Made by a program: the position numbers and the translations under genes
In this document: one piece after another, positions 18,999-27,570 of the stretch
Layout of the letters: every line of letters starts with the position of its first letter
How positions within the stretch are numbered: the first letter of the stretch is position 1
Assembly (NCBI GenBank): GCA_028281065.1
Contig: JANQKN010000171.1
Span: 26,618-90,617, forward strand
DNA from: Flavobacteriaceae bacterium
GTDB lineage: Bacteria; Bacteroidota; Bacteroidia; Flavobacteriales; Flavobacteriaceae
Direction of reading: 5' to 3'
Length of the DNA: 64,000 nucleotides
Notes under the pieces: generated by a model
What the model was told of the DNA's origin: nothing
Databases searched by the model: none
What the model saw: only the letters and a program-made list of their open reading frames with translations

Positions 18999-20061
18999 TT
19001 ATCATGGTGGTTTCGAGCAGTTTGCCGAATTTTTCGCAGCCTTTCTAGCAGAGAAAGGGCATGAGGTCTATGTCTATTCTTCGCATTCGCATCCCTATCA
19101 GGAAAAAACATTTGCGGGAGCACATATCATTCATTGTAAAGACCCAGAAGAAAAGATAGGTACTGCGGGTCAATTTATTTACGATCTCAATTGCATATTG
19201 GACGCGAAGAAACGCAACTTCGATATTTTGTTGCAATTGGGCTATACCAGTAATTCGGTATGGTACAAATTGTTGCCCAAAAAGCCACTTATTATTACCA
19301 ACATGGATGGCATGGAGTGGAAGCGCTCCAAATACAGTAAATCGGTTCGCTATTTTTTGAAACATGCTGAAAAATGGGCTGTAAAGAGTAGCGATTACCT
19401 TATTGCAGATTCCATTGGGATTCAAAATTATCTTAAAGGCGCTTATAAAAGAGAATCGGAATATATTGCTTATGGAGCTGAGAGATTTACAGAGCCTTCC
19501 GAAACCGTTCTTGCCGAATATGGGTTAGAATCATATAAATATAATATGCTCATAGCTCGAATGGAACCAGAGAACAACATAGAAACCATTTTGGACGGAG
19601 TTGCCAAAGCAAAAACCAAAACCCCTTTTCTGGTCATAGGAAAACACGATACCAATGCTTTCGGGAAGCATCTTACCGAAAAGTTCAAGGATGTAAAACA
19701 TATCCAATTCCTAGGCGGAATTTATAATTTCGATCACCTCAATAACCTCAGGTATTTTTCCAACCTGTATTTTCATGGCCATAGTGTTGGGGGAACCAAC
19801 CCTTCCCTATTGGAAGCTATGGCGAGCAGGGCATTGATTGTCGCCCACGAAAATGAATTTAATGGGAAGATCCTCGAAAAAGACGCGTTTTATTTTTCGA
19901 ATTCAGATCAGGTAAGTCAATATGTCGATTCCATACAGGACAAAATGGAGTACGAAGCGTATCTATTGAATAACTGCAATAAAATCACTAATCTTTACGC
20001 TTGGGATATTATCAATAATAAGTATTTAAAATTTTTTGAAGAAGTATATGCAAAGGATTAG
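18955..20061 (+). CDS. DUF1972/GT4-type glycosyltransferase (rhamnosyltransferase-like)
   Basis: The 368-residue protein begins with KIGILGTRGIPNYHGGFEQFAE, the signature of the DUF1972 glycosyltransferase N-terminus, and ends with a GT4-type nucleotide-sugar domain including GHSVGGTNPSLLEAMA. Related enzymes transfer rhamnose to undecaprenyl-linked sugars, which would suit the rml genes upstream, but the substrate is inferred. The ATG at 18955 overlaps the preceding gene by 44 bases; a TTG two codons later is also possible. Confidence 0.85.
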   Translation: MILKIGILGTRGIPNYHGGFEQFAEFFAAFLAEKGHEVYVYSSHSHPYQEKTFAGAHIIHCKDPEEKIGTAGQFIYDLNCILDAKKRNFDILLQLGYTSNSVWYKLLPKKPLIITNMDGMEWKRSKYSKSVRYFLKHAEKWAVKSSDYLIADSIGIQNYLKGAYKRESEYIAYGAERFTEPSETVLAEYGLESYKYNMLIARMEPENNIETILDGVAKAKTKTPFLVIGKHDTNAFGKHLTEKFKDVKHIQFLGGIYNFDHLNNLRYFSNLYFHGHSVGGTNPSLLEAMASRALIVAHENEFNGKILEKDAFYFSNSDQVSQYVDSIQDKMEYEAYLLNNCNKITNLYAWDIINNKYLKFFEEVYAKD

Positions 20062-21277
20062 GGAACTACTTCTTGCCGAAGACACCTATGGGTATTTGAT
20101 AGCTGCGCTGCTATGGACCCTTCCTTTGCCTTATGCATTTAGTTCTATTGCCACCATAGTGTTGGTTTCTATAGCATTCTTTTCTTTTCTCATCCACAAA
20201 AAAGTAAGCTGGAAAAAGGCTTATTGGGTTCCTATGGGAATGTACCTGCTTATGGCGGCATCAGTACTTTGGAGTGTTAATCCCGACAAATCCCTCCGGG
20301 GATTGGAGCGCCAACTTCCCTTTTTAATCATTCCATTAGCTTTTCTCTTTATGCCAACCCTTTCTAGGGAAATCTGGAAAAAAGTACTTTATCGATTTGC
20401 CGTTGGCATGGCCGTTTTTGCATTGTTTTTTATAGGGCTTGCTACAGTTAAGTTTTTAAGGGGAGGAGATTCTGAAGTGTTTTTTTACCATGAATTAGTT
20501 TCTGTGTTTGACTTAAATGCTATTTATGTTTCCTGCATGGCAGCGTTGAGTTTTCTTTTTGTTGCGTTTTATTCCAAAAGAAAATGGTGGAATATTGTTA
20601 TAGCTGTGGTGTTGTTTGTGTTACTATTACTGCTCTCCTCCAAAAACATCATGGTAATTACCCTTTTGTGTGTTTTTATAGGATTTTGGATTAGCAAGAG
20701 GTTTTTTTCGAAGAAGCGACTTTTGGCCCTCTCAGGAATAGCAGTTGTATCCATCGCTGCTTTTCTGTTTAGTCCTCTTAAGGAGCGGATGGAAGAAGAG
20801 CTTACTTCTAACGTAAATGAAGTGCTTACTTCCGAGAAGTTCAATCGCATCTATCCTTGGACAGGGACCACCATTCGGCTTTTTCAGGCTCGGGTCTTTT
20901 ATGAAATGGCCGACGAAAACGATACTTTTTTAACAGGCTTCGGAATTAATGCTTCCCAGGGCAAAATCGTAGAGAAACAAAACCATTACAATCTCTATTG
21001 GGGATACAACGTATATAATTTTCACAACCAATACATTCAGGCCTTCTCCGAATTAGGGATCCTTGGGCTTATAGGCATCTTCCTTTTGTTGTTTTTTATT
21101 TTGAGGGCATATCTTAAAACCAAAGAACTTTTCCTCTTGTTCTTTTTACTTATAATGGCTTCTGTTTTTGTCACCGAGTCCTACATTTGGAGGCAACGGG
21201 GCATGCTGCATTTTTTGGTGTTATTTGGGTTGATGATTAAGCTATCTGTGGACCCAATCAAAAAGAAAACCTACTGA
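20048..21277 (+). CDS. O-antigen ligase family protein (second Wzy/WaaL-like)
   Basis: A 409-residue multi-pass membrane protein. The Wzy_C-type signature FHNQYIQAFSELGILGL lies in the C-terminal third, with the conserved His-Asn pair. It could be polymerase or ligase. Start at the ATG 20048 overlaps the preceding glycosyltransferase by 14 bases. It ends the first run of polysaccharide genes, 18 bases before the first copy of a 205-bp repeat. Confidence 0.8.
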   Translation: MQRIRELLLAEDTYGYLIAALLWTLPLPYAFSSIATIVLVSIAFFSFLIHKKVSWKKAYWVPMGMYLLMAASVLWSVNPDKSLRGLERQLPFLIIPLAFLFMPTLSREIWKKVLYRFAVGMAVFALFFIGLATVKFLRGGDSEVFFYHELVSVFDLNAIYVSCMAALSFLFVAFYSKRKWWNIVIAVVLFVLLLLLSSKNIMVITLLCVFIGFWISKRFFSKKRLLALSGIAVVSIAAFLFSPLKERMEEELTSNVNEVLTSEKFNRIYPWTGTTIRLFQARVFYEMADENDTFLTGFGINASQGKIVEKQNHYNLYWGYNVYNFHNQYIQAFSELGILGLIGIFLLLFFILRAYLKTKELFLLFFLLIMASVFVTESYIWRQRGMLHFLVLFGLMIKLSVDPIKKKTY

Positions 21278-21295
21278 TAAAAGGTGCCATTCAAC

Positions 21296-21498
21296 CCCTG
21301 TCTTTGAATTTTCGGGGTATTGTATTTATGATCTCAGAAACGGGAACCGCGGGAGGAAAAACCCGTCCAGTTGTTGGTATGTAGCGGACAATTTTCATTT
21401 CTACTGTATCTTTGTCTAATATCAAATACATAAAGGGATGTCTTAAAATTATTTGCGATCCAAAACGAAATACCTACAACCCTTTTTATATCTTTGAA
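21296..21498. repeat. Direct repeat copy 1 (about 205 bp)
   Basis: This intergenic segment aligns end to end with 24364-24568, with about 20 differences including one single-base gap, roughly 90 percent identity. It starts at CCCTGTCTTT and ends in TATATCTTTGAA. It includes a TATCTTTG promoter box at its right end and another at about 21407-21414. It fills most of the 239-base gap between the ligase-like gene and the GtrB-like gene. Neither strand shows a codon-position bias of the differences, so it is probably non-coding. Confidence 0.9.
21489..21496 (+). promoter_or_regulatory. -7 promoter box inside repeat copy 1
   Basis: TATCTTTG matches TAnnTTTG and ends 20 bases before the ATG of the GtrB-like gene, so it is well placed to drive the two-gene module. 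Confidence 0.55.
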
Positions 21499-21516
21499 CA
21501 AGATTAGATCATTTTT

Positions 21517-22494
21517 ATGGGAAAAAGTGAAATTATTTGCCTCATTCCAGTTTTCAATGATTGGGACAGCTTAATTATACTATTATCGGACATTGAAAAA
21601 CAGGCAAAAGAGCATAATGAATTTCACTTTCAGGCTGTCGTAATTAATGACGGTTCCAGCGAAGCTTTTGATGAGCAATATGAAGATAAACTGAAGAATT
21701 CCAGTATTCGTGTGACACAGGTGGATATTGAACTCAATGTTGGACACCAACGAGCCATAGCCATTGGGCTTCAATATATATCCAATGAAATAGTGAGTAG
21801 AAAACTAAAGGAAGGAGCTACTGGTCATGTAGTGGTACTGGATGGTGATGGGGAAGACAAACCGTCCGATATCGTTCCCATGGTAAAAAAAGCTGACGGA
21901 ATCCTTGTGTTTGCAAAACGAATGAAAAGAAGTGAGGGAATCGGATTTAGAATGGGTTATTTGGCCTATAAATCCTTGTTTAAAATTCTCACAGGTAAAT
22001 CAATAGATTATGGTAATTTCAGTGCTATACCCTATTCATTAATGGGAAAAGTAGTAGTGCTGCCTAATCTTTGGAATCATTACGCGAGTAGTATCACGGA
22101 GTCGCGTATTAAATTTACCTCTTACCCCACAGAAAGAGGAACTAGGTATGCAGGGAAATCCAAAATGAATACAATGAATCTTGTTATTCATGGATTTAGT
22201 GCTATATCGGTTTATTTTGACAAACTTTGCTTTCGAGTTTTGAAATTTTCGTTCCTATCGGTTCTGGTTTGTGCCTGTCTTATCCTATTTGTTCTTTACA
22301 AAAAGATATTTACCGACCAAGCCATTCCGGGATGGGCCTCCAACCTTATATTAATTGCACTATCTATAGTTGTGCAACTATTCGCGGTAACATTTATCAT
22401 CTTATTGTTCCAATTAAGTACTCGCAAAATCATTAATCCGCCGAATAAAGAACTTTATTTGGATTTTATAAGTAAAGAGAACCATGTTCAATAA
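21517..22494 (+). CDS. GtrB-like polyprenyl-phosphate glycosyltransferase (GT2)
   Basis: The 325-residue protein has a GT-A domain with IICLIPVFNDWDSL at the start, a VVINDGSS strand and the metal-binding VVVLDGDGEDKPSD segment, followed by two hydrophobic segments at about 245-265 and 275-300. This is the layout of GtrB/DPM-type enzymes that load a sugar onto undecaprenyl phosphate. It overlaps the following GT39-like gene by 11 bases. Both genes are bracketed by the 205-bp repeats. No GtrA-type flippase is seen nearby. Confidence 0.82.
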   Translation: MGKSEIICLIPVFNDWDSLIILLSDIEKQAKEHNEFHFQAVVINDGSSEAFDEQYEDKLKNSSIRVTQVDIELNVGHQRAIAIGLQYISNEIVSRKLKEGATGHVVVLDGDGEDKPSDIVPMVKKADGILVFAKRMKRSEGIGFRMGYLAYKSLFKILTGKSIDYGNFSAIPYSLMGKVVVLPNLWNHYASSITESRIKFTSYPTERGTRYAGKSKMNTMNLVIHGFSAISVYFDKLCFRVLKFSFLSVLVCACLILFVLYKKIFTDQAIPGWASNLILIALSIVVQLFAVTFIILLFQLSTRKIINPPNKELYLDFISKENHVQ

Positions 22495-24334
22495 ATTGGT
22501 GAAATGGCTTACTAACCATAGAATTCAACTGCTGCTTATTTTAATAGTGACTGCAGTTCTTCGGTTCTATGGGCTGGACTTTCAAAGTCCTTGGCTAGAT
22601 GAAATCCATACACTAAACGAATCGAACCCAAATTATTCTTTGTTAGAGGTATACGATAGGGTGATCCGGGCAGAGCAGTTACCACCGCTTTACTTTTATA
22701 TCATTCACTTTCTTTTTAAGGTATTTGGGTATACCATTTTCGTGGCAAGAGCTTTTTCGGCATTGATAGGTGTCGCTTCCGCCTATGCTTTATACTTATT
22801 GGCTCGGGAACTAATTAATCGTAAAACCGCACTTATTGCAACCCTGTTATTTGCAGTGAATTATTATATGATATTTTATTCACAAGAGGCGCGACCTTAC
22901 ATGATGTTTGTCTTTTTTGGGACCTTATCCTATTATTGGATGGTCCGTTTCTTGAAAAAAAGCTCTATCAAAAATGCAATCTGGTATGGTGTTGCTGCAG
23001 GATTTCTTATTCACTCCCATATCGTAGGTTTTTTTCTTTTGTTACCTCAATTTGCAACGGTACTTCTTTATTCGGTAACTCGCGAAAAAACAGAAAGGCG
23101 GCAGCTTATCATTAATGGGCTTATAACAGCAGGTGTTACCGTTGTTCTTTACTTACCTGCGGTTGGATCCTTACTCAATGTTTTTGAGATCAAAAGCTTT
23201 TGGATAAAACCCCCAGCCGACGACGCTTTAACCATGATCTATAAGGGCTTTTTCGGCCATTCCGAAATATTGGTTTTCTTAAATCTCATATTTTTTATAG
23301 GTTTCCTTATTTGGTTCTACCGCGGCAATCATAATCGAAATAAAGCGCCTTTTTCTAAAGACTGGATTTTGATAATTCTAATTTTTTGGATCGCTTTATA
23401 TATTCTAATACCCTTGATAAGGACCTATACCTCTGTACCTATGATCATTGGGAGGTATTTCATAGTATTGGTTCCCGCTATTATTTTAATGCTGGCAATA
23501 GGAATTACTAGAATTAAAGGCAATCTAGTCATGGTCGCGGCCTTGGGAGTGTACGTGATGTATTCCATGATTCATCTTGTTCTTAAGAAGGACTATTATA
23601 CAGGTGTTAAAAAATCACAATTTCGGGAGGCAACTGAGTACATCATGATTAGAAACAAAGAAAACGATAGGGTTGTTACCAGCTTGGCGCCCTATGTAAA
23701 CTATTTCTTTGAACATGGGGGCAAGGATTATGAAGTGGTTCACTCGTCTTTGGATGATTACCTGAAAAAACAGAAAAACGAGGAGCAACCCAAAAAGTCG
23801 TTCTGGTACTTCGATGCCCACAATAGAAAATTCAATGTCTCAGAACAGACAAAAAAATACTTGAATAAATATTATATAACCGATGAAAGTTTTAAAGGAT
23901 TCGATGCTTGGGCGCGACATTTTATGGTAAGGGATACAAATACTGTTAAGATCGATTTTGCGCGGGAAGAGTATGAAAAAATTACCCAACCAAACCGAGC
24001 AAAAATGAATATTGACTTTTTCAAATTGGATGAGAACCATTTAAAAACCACCGGATGGGCTATTCTGGAATCGGTCGACTCGAAGAATACAACAATAACA
24101 ACCATGCTTGTGAAAGATTCTACTGCTTACGCGATAGCATCGGTCAAAAAGAAGCGGCCAGATGTTACGAAGTATTTCAAAACGGGTTATAACGCTGATT
24201 TTTCGGGATTTGAAATAGAGGCCGTACTGGATTTCGTTCCCAAAGGCATTTATAGGTTCGGGGTTTTACTGGAAAACGATCAGGAAGGTTTGAAACGATT
24301 GCTTTTTTCTAACAAAGAAGTGGAGGTTCAGTAA
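22484..24334 (+). CDS. GT39/PMT_2-type membrane glycosyltransferase with an extra C-terminal domain
   Basis: A 616-residue GT-C protein with about ten membrane helices. The first periplasmic loop contains SPWLDEIHT, the acidic motif of GT39 enzymes, and the next segments QLPPLYFY and YSQEARPYM are also family features. Such proteins move a sugar from a polyprenyl-phosphate carrier to a periplasmic acceptor, which fits the GtrB-like gene it overlaps. Residues about 490-616 form an additional soluble domain I do not recognise. Repeat copy 2 starts 29 bases after its stop. Confidence 0.85.
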   Translation: MFNKLVKWLTNHRIQLLLILIVTAVLRFYGLDFQSPWLDEIHTLNESNPNYSLLEVYDRVIRAEQLPPLYFYIIHFLFKVFGYTIFVARAFSALIGVASAYALYLLARELINRKTALIATLLFAVNYYMIFYSQEARPYMMFVFFGTLSYYWMVRFLKKSSIKNAIWYGVAAGFLIHSHIVGFFLLLPQFATVLLYSVTREKTERRQLIINGLITAGVTVVLYLPAVGSLLNVFEIKSFWIKPPADDALTMIYKGFFGHSEILVFLNLIFFIGFLIWFYRGNHNRNKAPFSKDWILIILIFWIALYILIPLIRTYTSVPMIIGRYFIVLVPAIILMLAIGITRIKGNLVMVAALGVYVMYSMIHLVLKKDYYTGVKKSQFREATEYIMIRNKENDRVVTSLAPYVNYFFEHGGKDYEVVHSSLDDYLKKQKNEEQPKKSFWYFDAHNRKFNVSEQTKKYLNKYYITDESFKGFDAWARHFMVRDTNTVKIDFAREEYEKITQPNRAKMNIDFFKLDENHLKTTGWAILESVDSKNTTITTMLVKDSTAYAIASVKKKRPDVTKYFKTGYNADFSGFEIEAVLDFVPKGIYRFGVLLENDQEGLKRLLFSNKEVEVQ

Positions 24335-24363
24335 TTCATCACAGGGTTGAGCTTAAATTGAAT

Positions 24364-24568
24364 CCCTGTCTTTAAACTTTAGGAGTATTGTATTTATGAT
24401 CTCAGAAGCGGGAACCGCGGGAGGAAAAACCCCTTCGGTTGTTGGTATGTGGCGGACAATTTCCATTTCTACTGCATCTTTGTCTAATATCAAGCACATA
24501 AAGGGGTGTCTTAAAATTATTTGCGATCCAAAATAAAAATACCCGTAACCCTTTTTATATCTTTGGAA
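24364..24568. repeat. Direct repeat copy 2 (about 205 bp)
   Basis: Second copy of the segment at 21296-21498, same orientation, lying in the 300-base gap between the GT39-like gene and the sulfatase. Its right end carries TATCTTTG at 24558-24565; the inner TATCTTTG of copy 1 is CATCTTTG here. The remaining 66 bases before the sulfatase ATG are unique and AT-rich with an AGGAG at about 24594-24598. Confidence 0.9.
24558..24565 (+). promoter_or_regulatory. -7 promoter box inside repeat copy 2
   Basis: TATCTTTG matches TAnnTTTG and lies 69 bases before the sulfatase ATG, giving a longer leader than copy 1 gives its gene. Confidence 0.5.
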
Positions 24569-24634
24569 AAGGTTTAATCATCCCTATTTTAAAAGGAGTT
24601 TTAATAGCCCGATTCTTACATAAAATTTGAGAAT

Positions 24635-26323
24635 ATGACTAAAAAGTTATCTTTCTATGTTTGGTGTCTGCTTTTATTTGGAGCCTTTATCTCTTGTAGT
24701 GAGGGTAAAACAGAGCAGAAAACAGGTCCAAACTTCATTTTTTTTATTACCGATGATATGTATCCTTACATGTTTAACAACCTTTTGGATACAAATGCTA
24801 TTAGAAACTTAACCCCTACTCTCGATACACTAATTGCGGAAGGGGTATGGCTAAAAAACATGAAGGTGATTTCTCCAGTATGCACACCCAGCAGGTATAA
24901 TTGCTTAACAGGTAATTATGCGAGTAGGGCTTCTAATGAGGCGATGTTGAACACAAGGTTAATAAATGGCGGCCAAACAGTTATACAATGGAACAGCCTT
25001 ATTACACCTGGGGAAGAAAAAACCATGGGGCATTATTTTCAGGAAATAGGGTATCGAACGGGCTTTGTAGGTAAGAACCATATTATTGAAAGTATAGCCT
25101 CCGATACCGTAAGACCTAACTTAGATGCCGACCCAAGAAATCCAGAAATCAAGAAAGGGTTGGTATTTCGGGATTCCATTCTAAAAGAGCATGTAAAAAA
25201 TAGTGGTTTCGATTATGCAGATGGACTGTATCACAACAACCCAGATTGGTTAGGTATTCGTGAGTTAGCGGTACACAATATGGATTGGGTTACCGAAAAG
25301 GCTTTGGATTTTCTAAACGAAAACCCGGATAACCCCTTTATGTTGTACATGGCAACTACGCTTCAACATGGTCCAATTCGTGGAGATCGTGCCTGGAAAG
25401 CAGATAGAAGAGTCACCCCTATTGGCATTTTAGAAAAATCCCCAGAAGTATTGCCTTCTGTAAAAGGGCCCATTTCCAACGTTTATGACTCAATTATAGC
25501 CAGCGACCCAGGCAGAGAAGCATCTATCCGAAATTTTATCTCCATTAACAGGAGAATTGTAAAAGACAGTATGCGAGGTCAACAGAAGGAGAACCTGCTT
25601 TGGATGGATGATGCATTAGGGGCCTTATTACAAAAATTGGATACAATAGGACAATTAGACAATACGATTATTGTGTTTTTCAATGACCATGGGCAAAATC
25701 AGAAGGGGACTCTTTATGAAGGAGGGATAAACGCAGAAGCCTTTATTTGGAAAAAAGGAGGCTTTAAAGTTGGCAATGTGTTGGAAACCCCAGTAACCAA
25801 TGTAGATTTCCTGCCTACTTTATTAAGCTTAGCTGGGAAAACCGATGTCGAAGATCATTTTGATGGTTCCAGTTTTAAGGAAGCCTTGGAGGGAGACAAG
25901 TACAGGGGAAAACCCTATAGCTATCATGAGTTGGGTTATACACGGGCTATTGTAAAAGACGGCTTTAAATACTATACCGTTCGCTATCCTGAATGGGCAA
26001 CAAACCTAGACTATGAAGGCAGAAAAAAACTGCTTGAAGAATATAACGCCTACAAAGCAAAACATGGTCGCCCTATTATGACAACCGATCCCAATGCTCC
26101 ATTCGGGCAACTGGTAATGGTACCTGGAGGGGAATCTGCCGAACAACCATCGTATCATTCCATGCCGCATTTCCACGATCCCGATCAACTTTACGATTTA
26201 ACCAATGATCCAGGAGAAACTCGAAACTTGATAAACGACCCCGCCTATGCCAAAAAAATAGAAGAGTTGAGGAGTTATCTCCAAAAGGAACTCAGTACAC
26301 TTCCAGGAAACTATCCCCTTTAG
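24635..26323 (+). CDS. Formylglycine-type sulfatase, lipoprotein
   Basis: A 562-residue type I sulfatase. The lipobox GAFISC places the anchor cysteine at residue 21, so it should sit in the periplasm or on the cell surface. The calcium-binding aspartates appear at 40-41 (FITDDM), and the formylglycine signature C83-T-P-S-R87 followed by LTGNYASR is intact. A further NDHG-type motif (FFNDHGQNQ) occurs in the middle. It should remove sulfate esters from a glycan. It is preceded by repeat copy 2 and followed directly by another promoter box, so it appears to be a single-gene unit within the polysaccharide locus. Confidence 0.93.
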   Translation: MTKKLSFYVWCLLLFGAFISCSEGKTEQKTGPNFIFFITDDMYPYMFNNLLDTNAIRNLTPTLDTLIAEGVWLKNMKVISPVCTPSRYNCLTGNYASRASNEAMLNTRLINGGQTVIQWNSLITPGEEKTMGHYFQEIGYRTGFVGKNHIIESIASDTVRPNLDADPRNPEIKKGLVFRDSILKEHVKNSGFDYADGLYHNNPDWLGIRELAVHNMDWVTEKALDFLNENPDNPFMLYMATTLQHGPIRGDRAWKADRRVTPIGILEKSPEVLPSVKGPISNVYDSIIASDPGREASIRNFISINRRIVKDSMRGQQKENLLWMDDALGALLQKLDTIGQLDNTIIVFFNDHGQNQKGTLYEGGINAEAFIWKKGGFKVGNVLETPVTNVDFLPTLLSLAGKTDVEDHFDGSSFKEALEGDKYRGKPYSYHELGYTRAIVKDGFKYYTVRYPEWATNLDYEGRKKLLEEYNAYKAKHGRPIMTTDPNAPFGQLVMVPGGESAEQPSYHSMPHFHDPDQLYDLTNDPGETRNLINDPAYAKKIEELRSYLQKELSTLPGNYPL

Positions 26324-26331
26324 TATTTTTG
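26324..26331 (+). promoter_or_regulatory. -7 promoter box for the GT4 gene
   Basis: TATTTTTG matches TAnnTTTG and begins at the base after the sulfatase stop codon. It predicts transcription from about 26338, upstream of any start considered for the next gene. Confidence 0.5.
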
Positions 26332-26393
26332 CTGATAGCTGATGGTGTTTTAAAAAGTACGGATGGAGACGTCAAAAACCGAAATTAATACTC

Positions 26394-27518
26394 CTGAAAA
26401 GTAAAAGCATACATATATTAATCGACTCCCACGTTTTCGATGGGAAATTCCAAGGTTCGCGAACCTATATTTTGGGGCTTTATAACGCAATGCTAAGAGA
26501 GAGGCCCAATTGGAAATTCTTCTTTACGGCGCAAAACACAGAGACGCTCAAGGAAGTATTTGGTTCTTATCCTAATGCACAATTCGTAACCCTTTCTACT
26601 GAGAACAAATACAAACGCTTGCTCTTCGAGTTTCCGAAACTCATTAAAAAACACCGGATAGATTATACGCACTTTCAGTACATCACCCCACTCATAAAAA
26701 AGGGAAAATATATTGTTACAACACACGATATCCTTTTCGAGGAAAAACGATTTGCCAAATACTTTCCAGTGAAGTATCGATTTCTGAATGGGATGTTGTT
26801 CAAAAGATCAGCAAAAAAAGCAGATGTTTTGGCAACGGTTTCTACGTATTCCAAAGAAAAAATACACGAACATTACGGGATCCCGAAAGAAGGAATACAC
26901 GTTACACCCAATGCTGTGACTATAAAAGATGATACCGAAGATGCCGTTGCCTATATACAACGTACGTTCAATTGTAAAAAATACCTCTTGTATGTAAGCC
27001 GTGTAGAACCCAGAAAGAACCATCTTTCCCTGCTAAAGGCTTTTGTAAAGCTCAACCTTAAAGAGGAAGGATACAAACTGGTCTTTATTGGGAATAGGGA
27101 TTTAGATTATCCAGAAATGGAGGCTTATATCGACAAGAACAAAGGGGTTTTCGAAAATTCCCTGCATTTCTATTCTGGGATATCGGATACCGACCTCACG
27201 TACTTTTATGCAGCCTGCAAAATGGTTGTGTACCCTTCTTTTGCTGAGGGATTCGGGATCCCACCGTTAGAAGCTGCGGTATTTAAAAAACCGGTTGTTT
27301 GTTCCTCGGCCACCGCCATGTCCGAATTCGACTTCTTCCCCTACCACATAGATCCTAACAATCAAGAAGAATTGGAGGCAGCCATTAAAGCAACCCTAGT
27401 GGACAAAGCGTATCCATTAGAAGAAATAAAGGATACCGTTCAAAAAAAATACAACTGGAACCAATCTGCAAAAACGTTGATTGCAGCTATTGAAGCACAA
27501 AATTTGAAACACCCCTAA
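26394..27518 (+). CDS. GT4 family glycosyltransferase with uncertain, possibly non-canonical start
   Basis: The C-terminal GT4 domain is clear: YLLYVSRVEPRKNH, the YPSFAEGFGIPPLEAA motif and so on. The only standard start in frame is a TTG at 26472, but the frame stays open upstream and encodes HILIDSHVFDGKFQGSRTYI, which looks like the conserved first strand and loop of this GT4 group. No ATG, GTG or TTG precedes it; a CTG at 26394 would give a 374-residue protein of normal length. An ATG at 26363 in another frame runs into a stop at 26402, exactly where the conserved frame begins, so a frameshift is the alternative. Substrate unknown. Confidence 0.75.
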   Translation: MKSKSIHILIDSHVFDGKFQGSRTYILGLYNAMLRERPNWKFFFTAQNTETLKEVFGSYPNAQFVTLSTENKYKRLLFEFPKLIKKHRIDYTHFQYITPLIKKGKYIVTTHDILFEEKRFAKYFPVKYRFLNGMLFKRSAKKADVLATVSTYSKEKIHEHYGIPKEGIHVTPNAVTIKDDTEDAVAYIQRTFNCKKYLLYVSRVEPRKNHLSLLKAFVKLNLKEEGYKLVFIGNRDLDYPEMEAYIDKNKGVFENSLHFYSGISDTDLTYFYAACKMVVYPSFAEGFGIPPLEAAVFKKPVVCSSATAMSEFDFFPYHIDPNNQEELEAAIKATLVDKAYPLEEIKDTVQKKYNWNQSAKTLIAAIEAQNLKHP

Positions 27519-27570
27519 AATAGGATGCTAAGGGATTCTTTGTTACTTTTAGTCACTCATATATGAGCCT

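Noticed and set aside
24388..24550. 46-codon open frame on the plus strand of repeat copy 2
   Set aside because: The equivalent frame in copy 1 is broken by a TAG and the differences are not biased toward synonymous sites.
21296..24568. Open frame of about 60 codons on the minus strand in both repeat copies, which at first looked like a toxin fragment
   Set aside because: The substitutions between the copies are spread evenly over the three codon positions (about 4, 5 and 5), a one-base gap shifts the frame, and there is no proper start codon, so there is no sign of protein-level selection.
26363..26404. A 13-codon open frame starting at ATG 26363 as a separate leader peptide
   Set aside because: It has no distinctive composition; it is better treated as an alternative start joined to the GT4 gene by a frameshift, or as chance.
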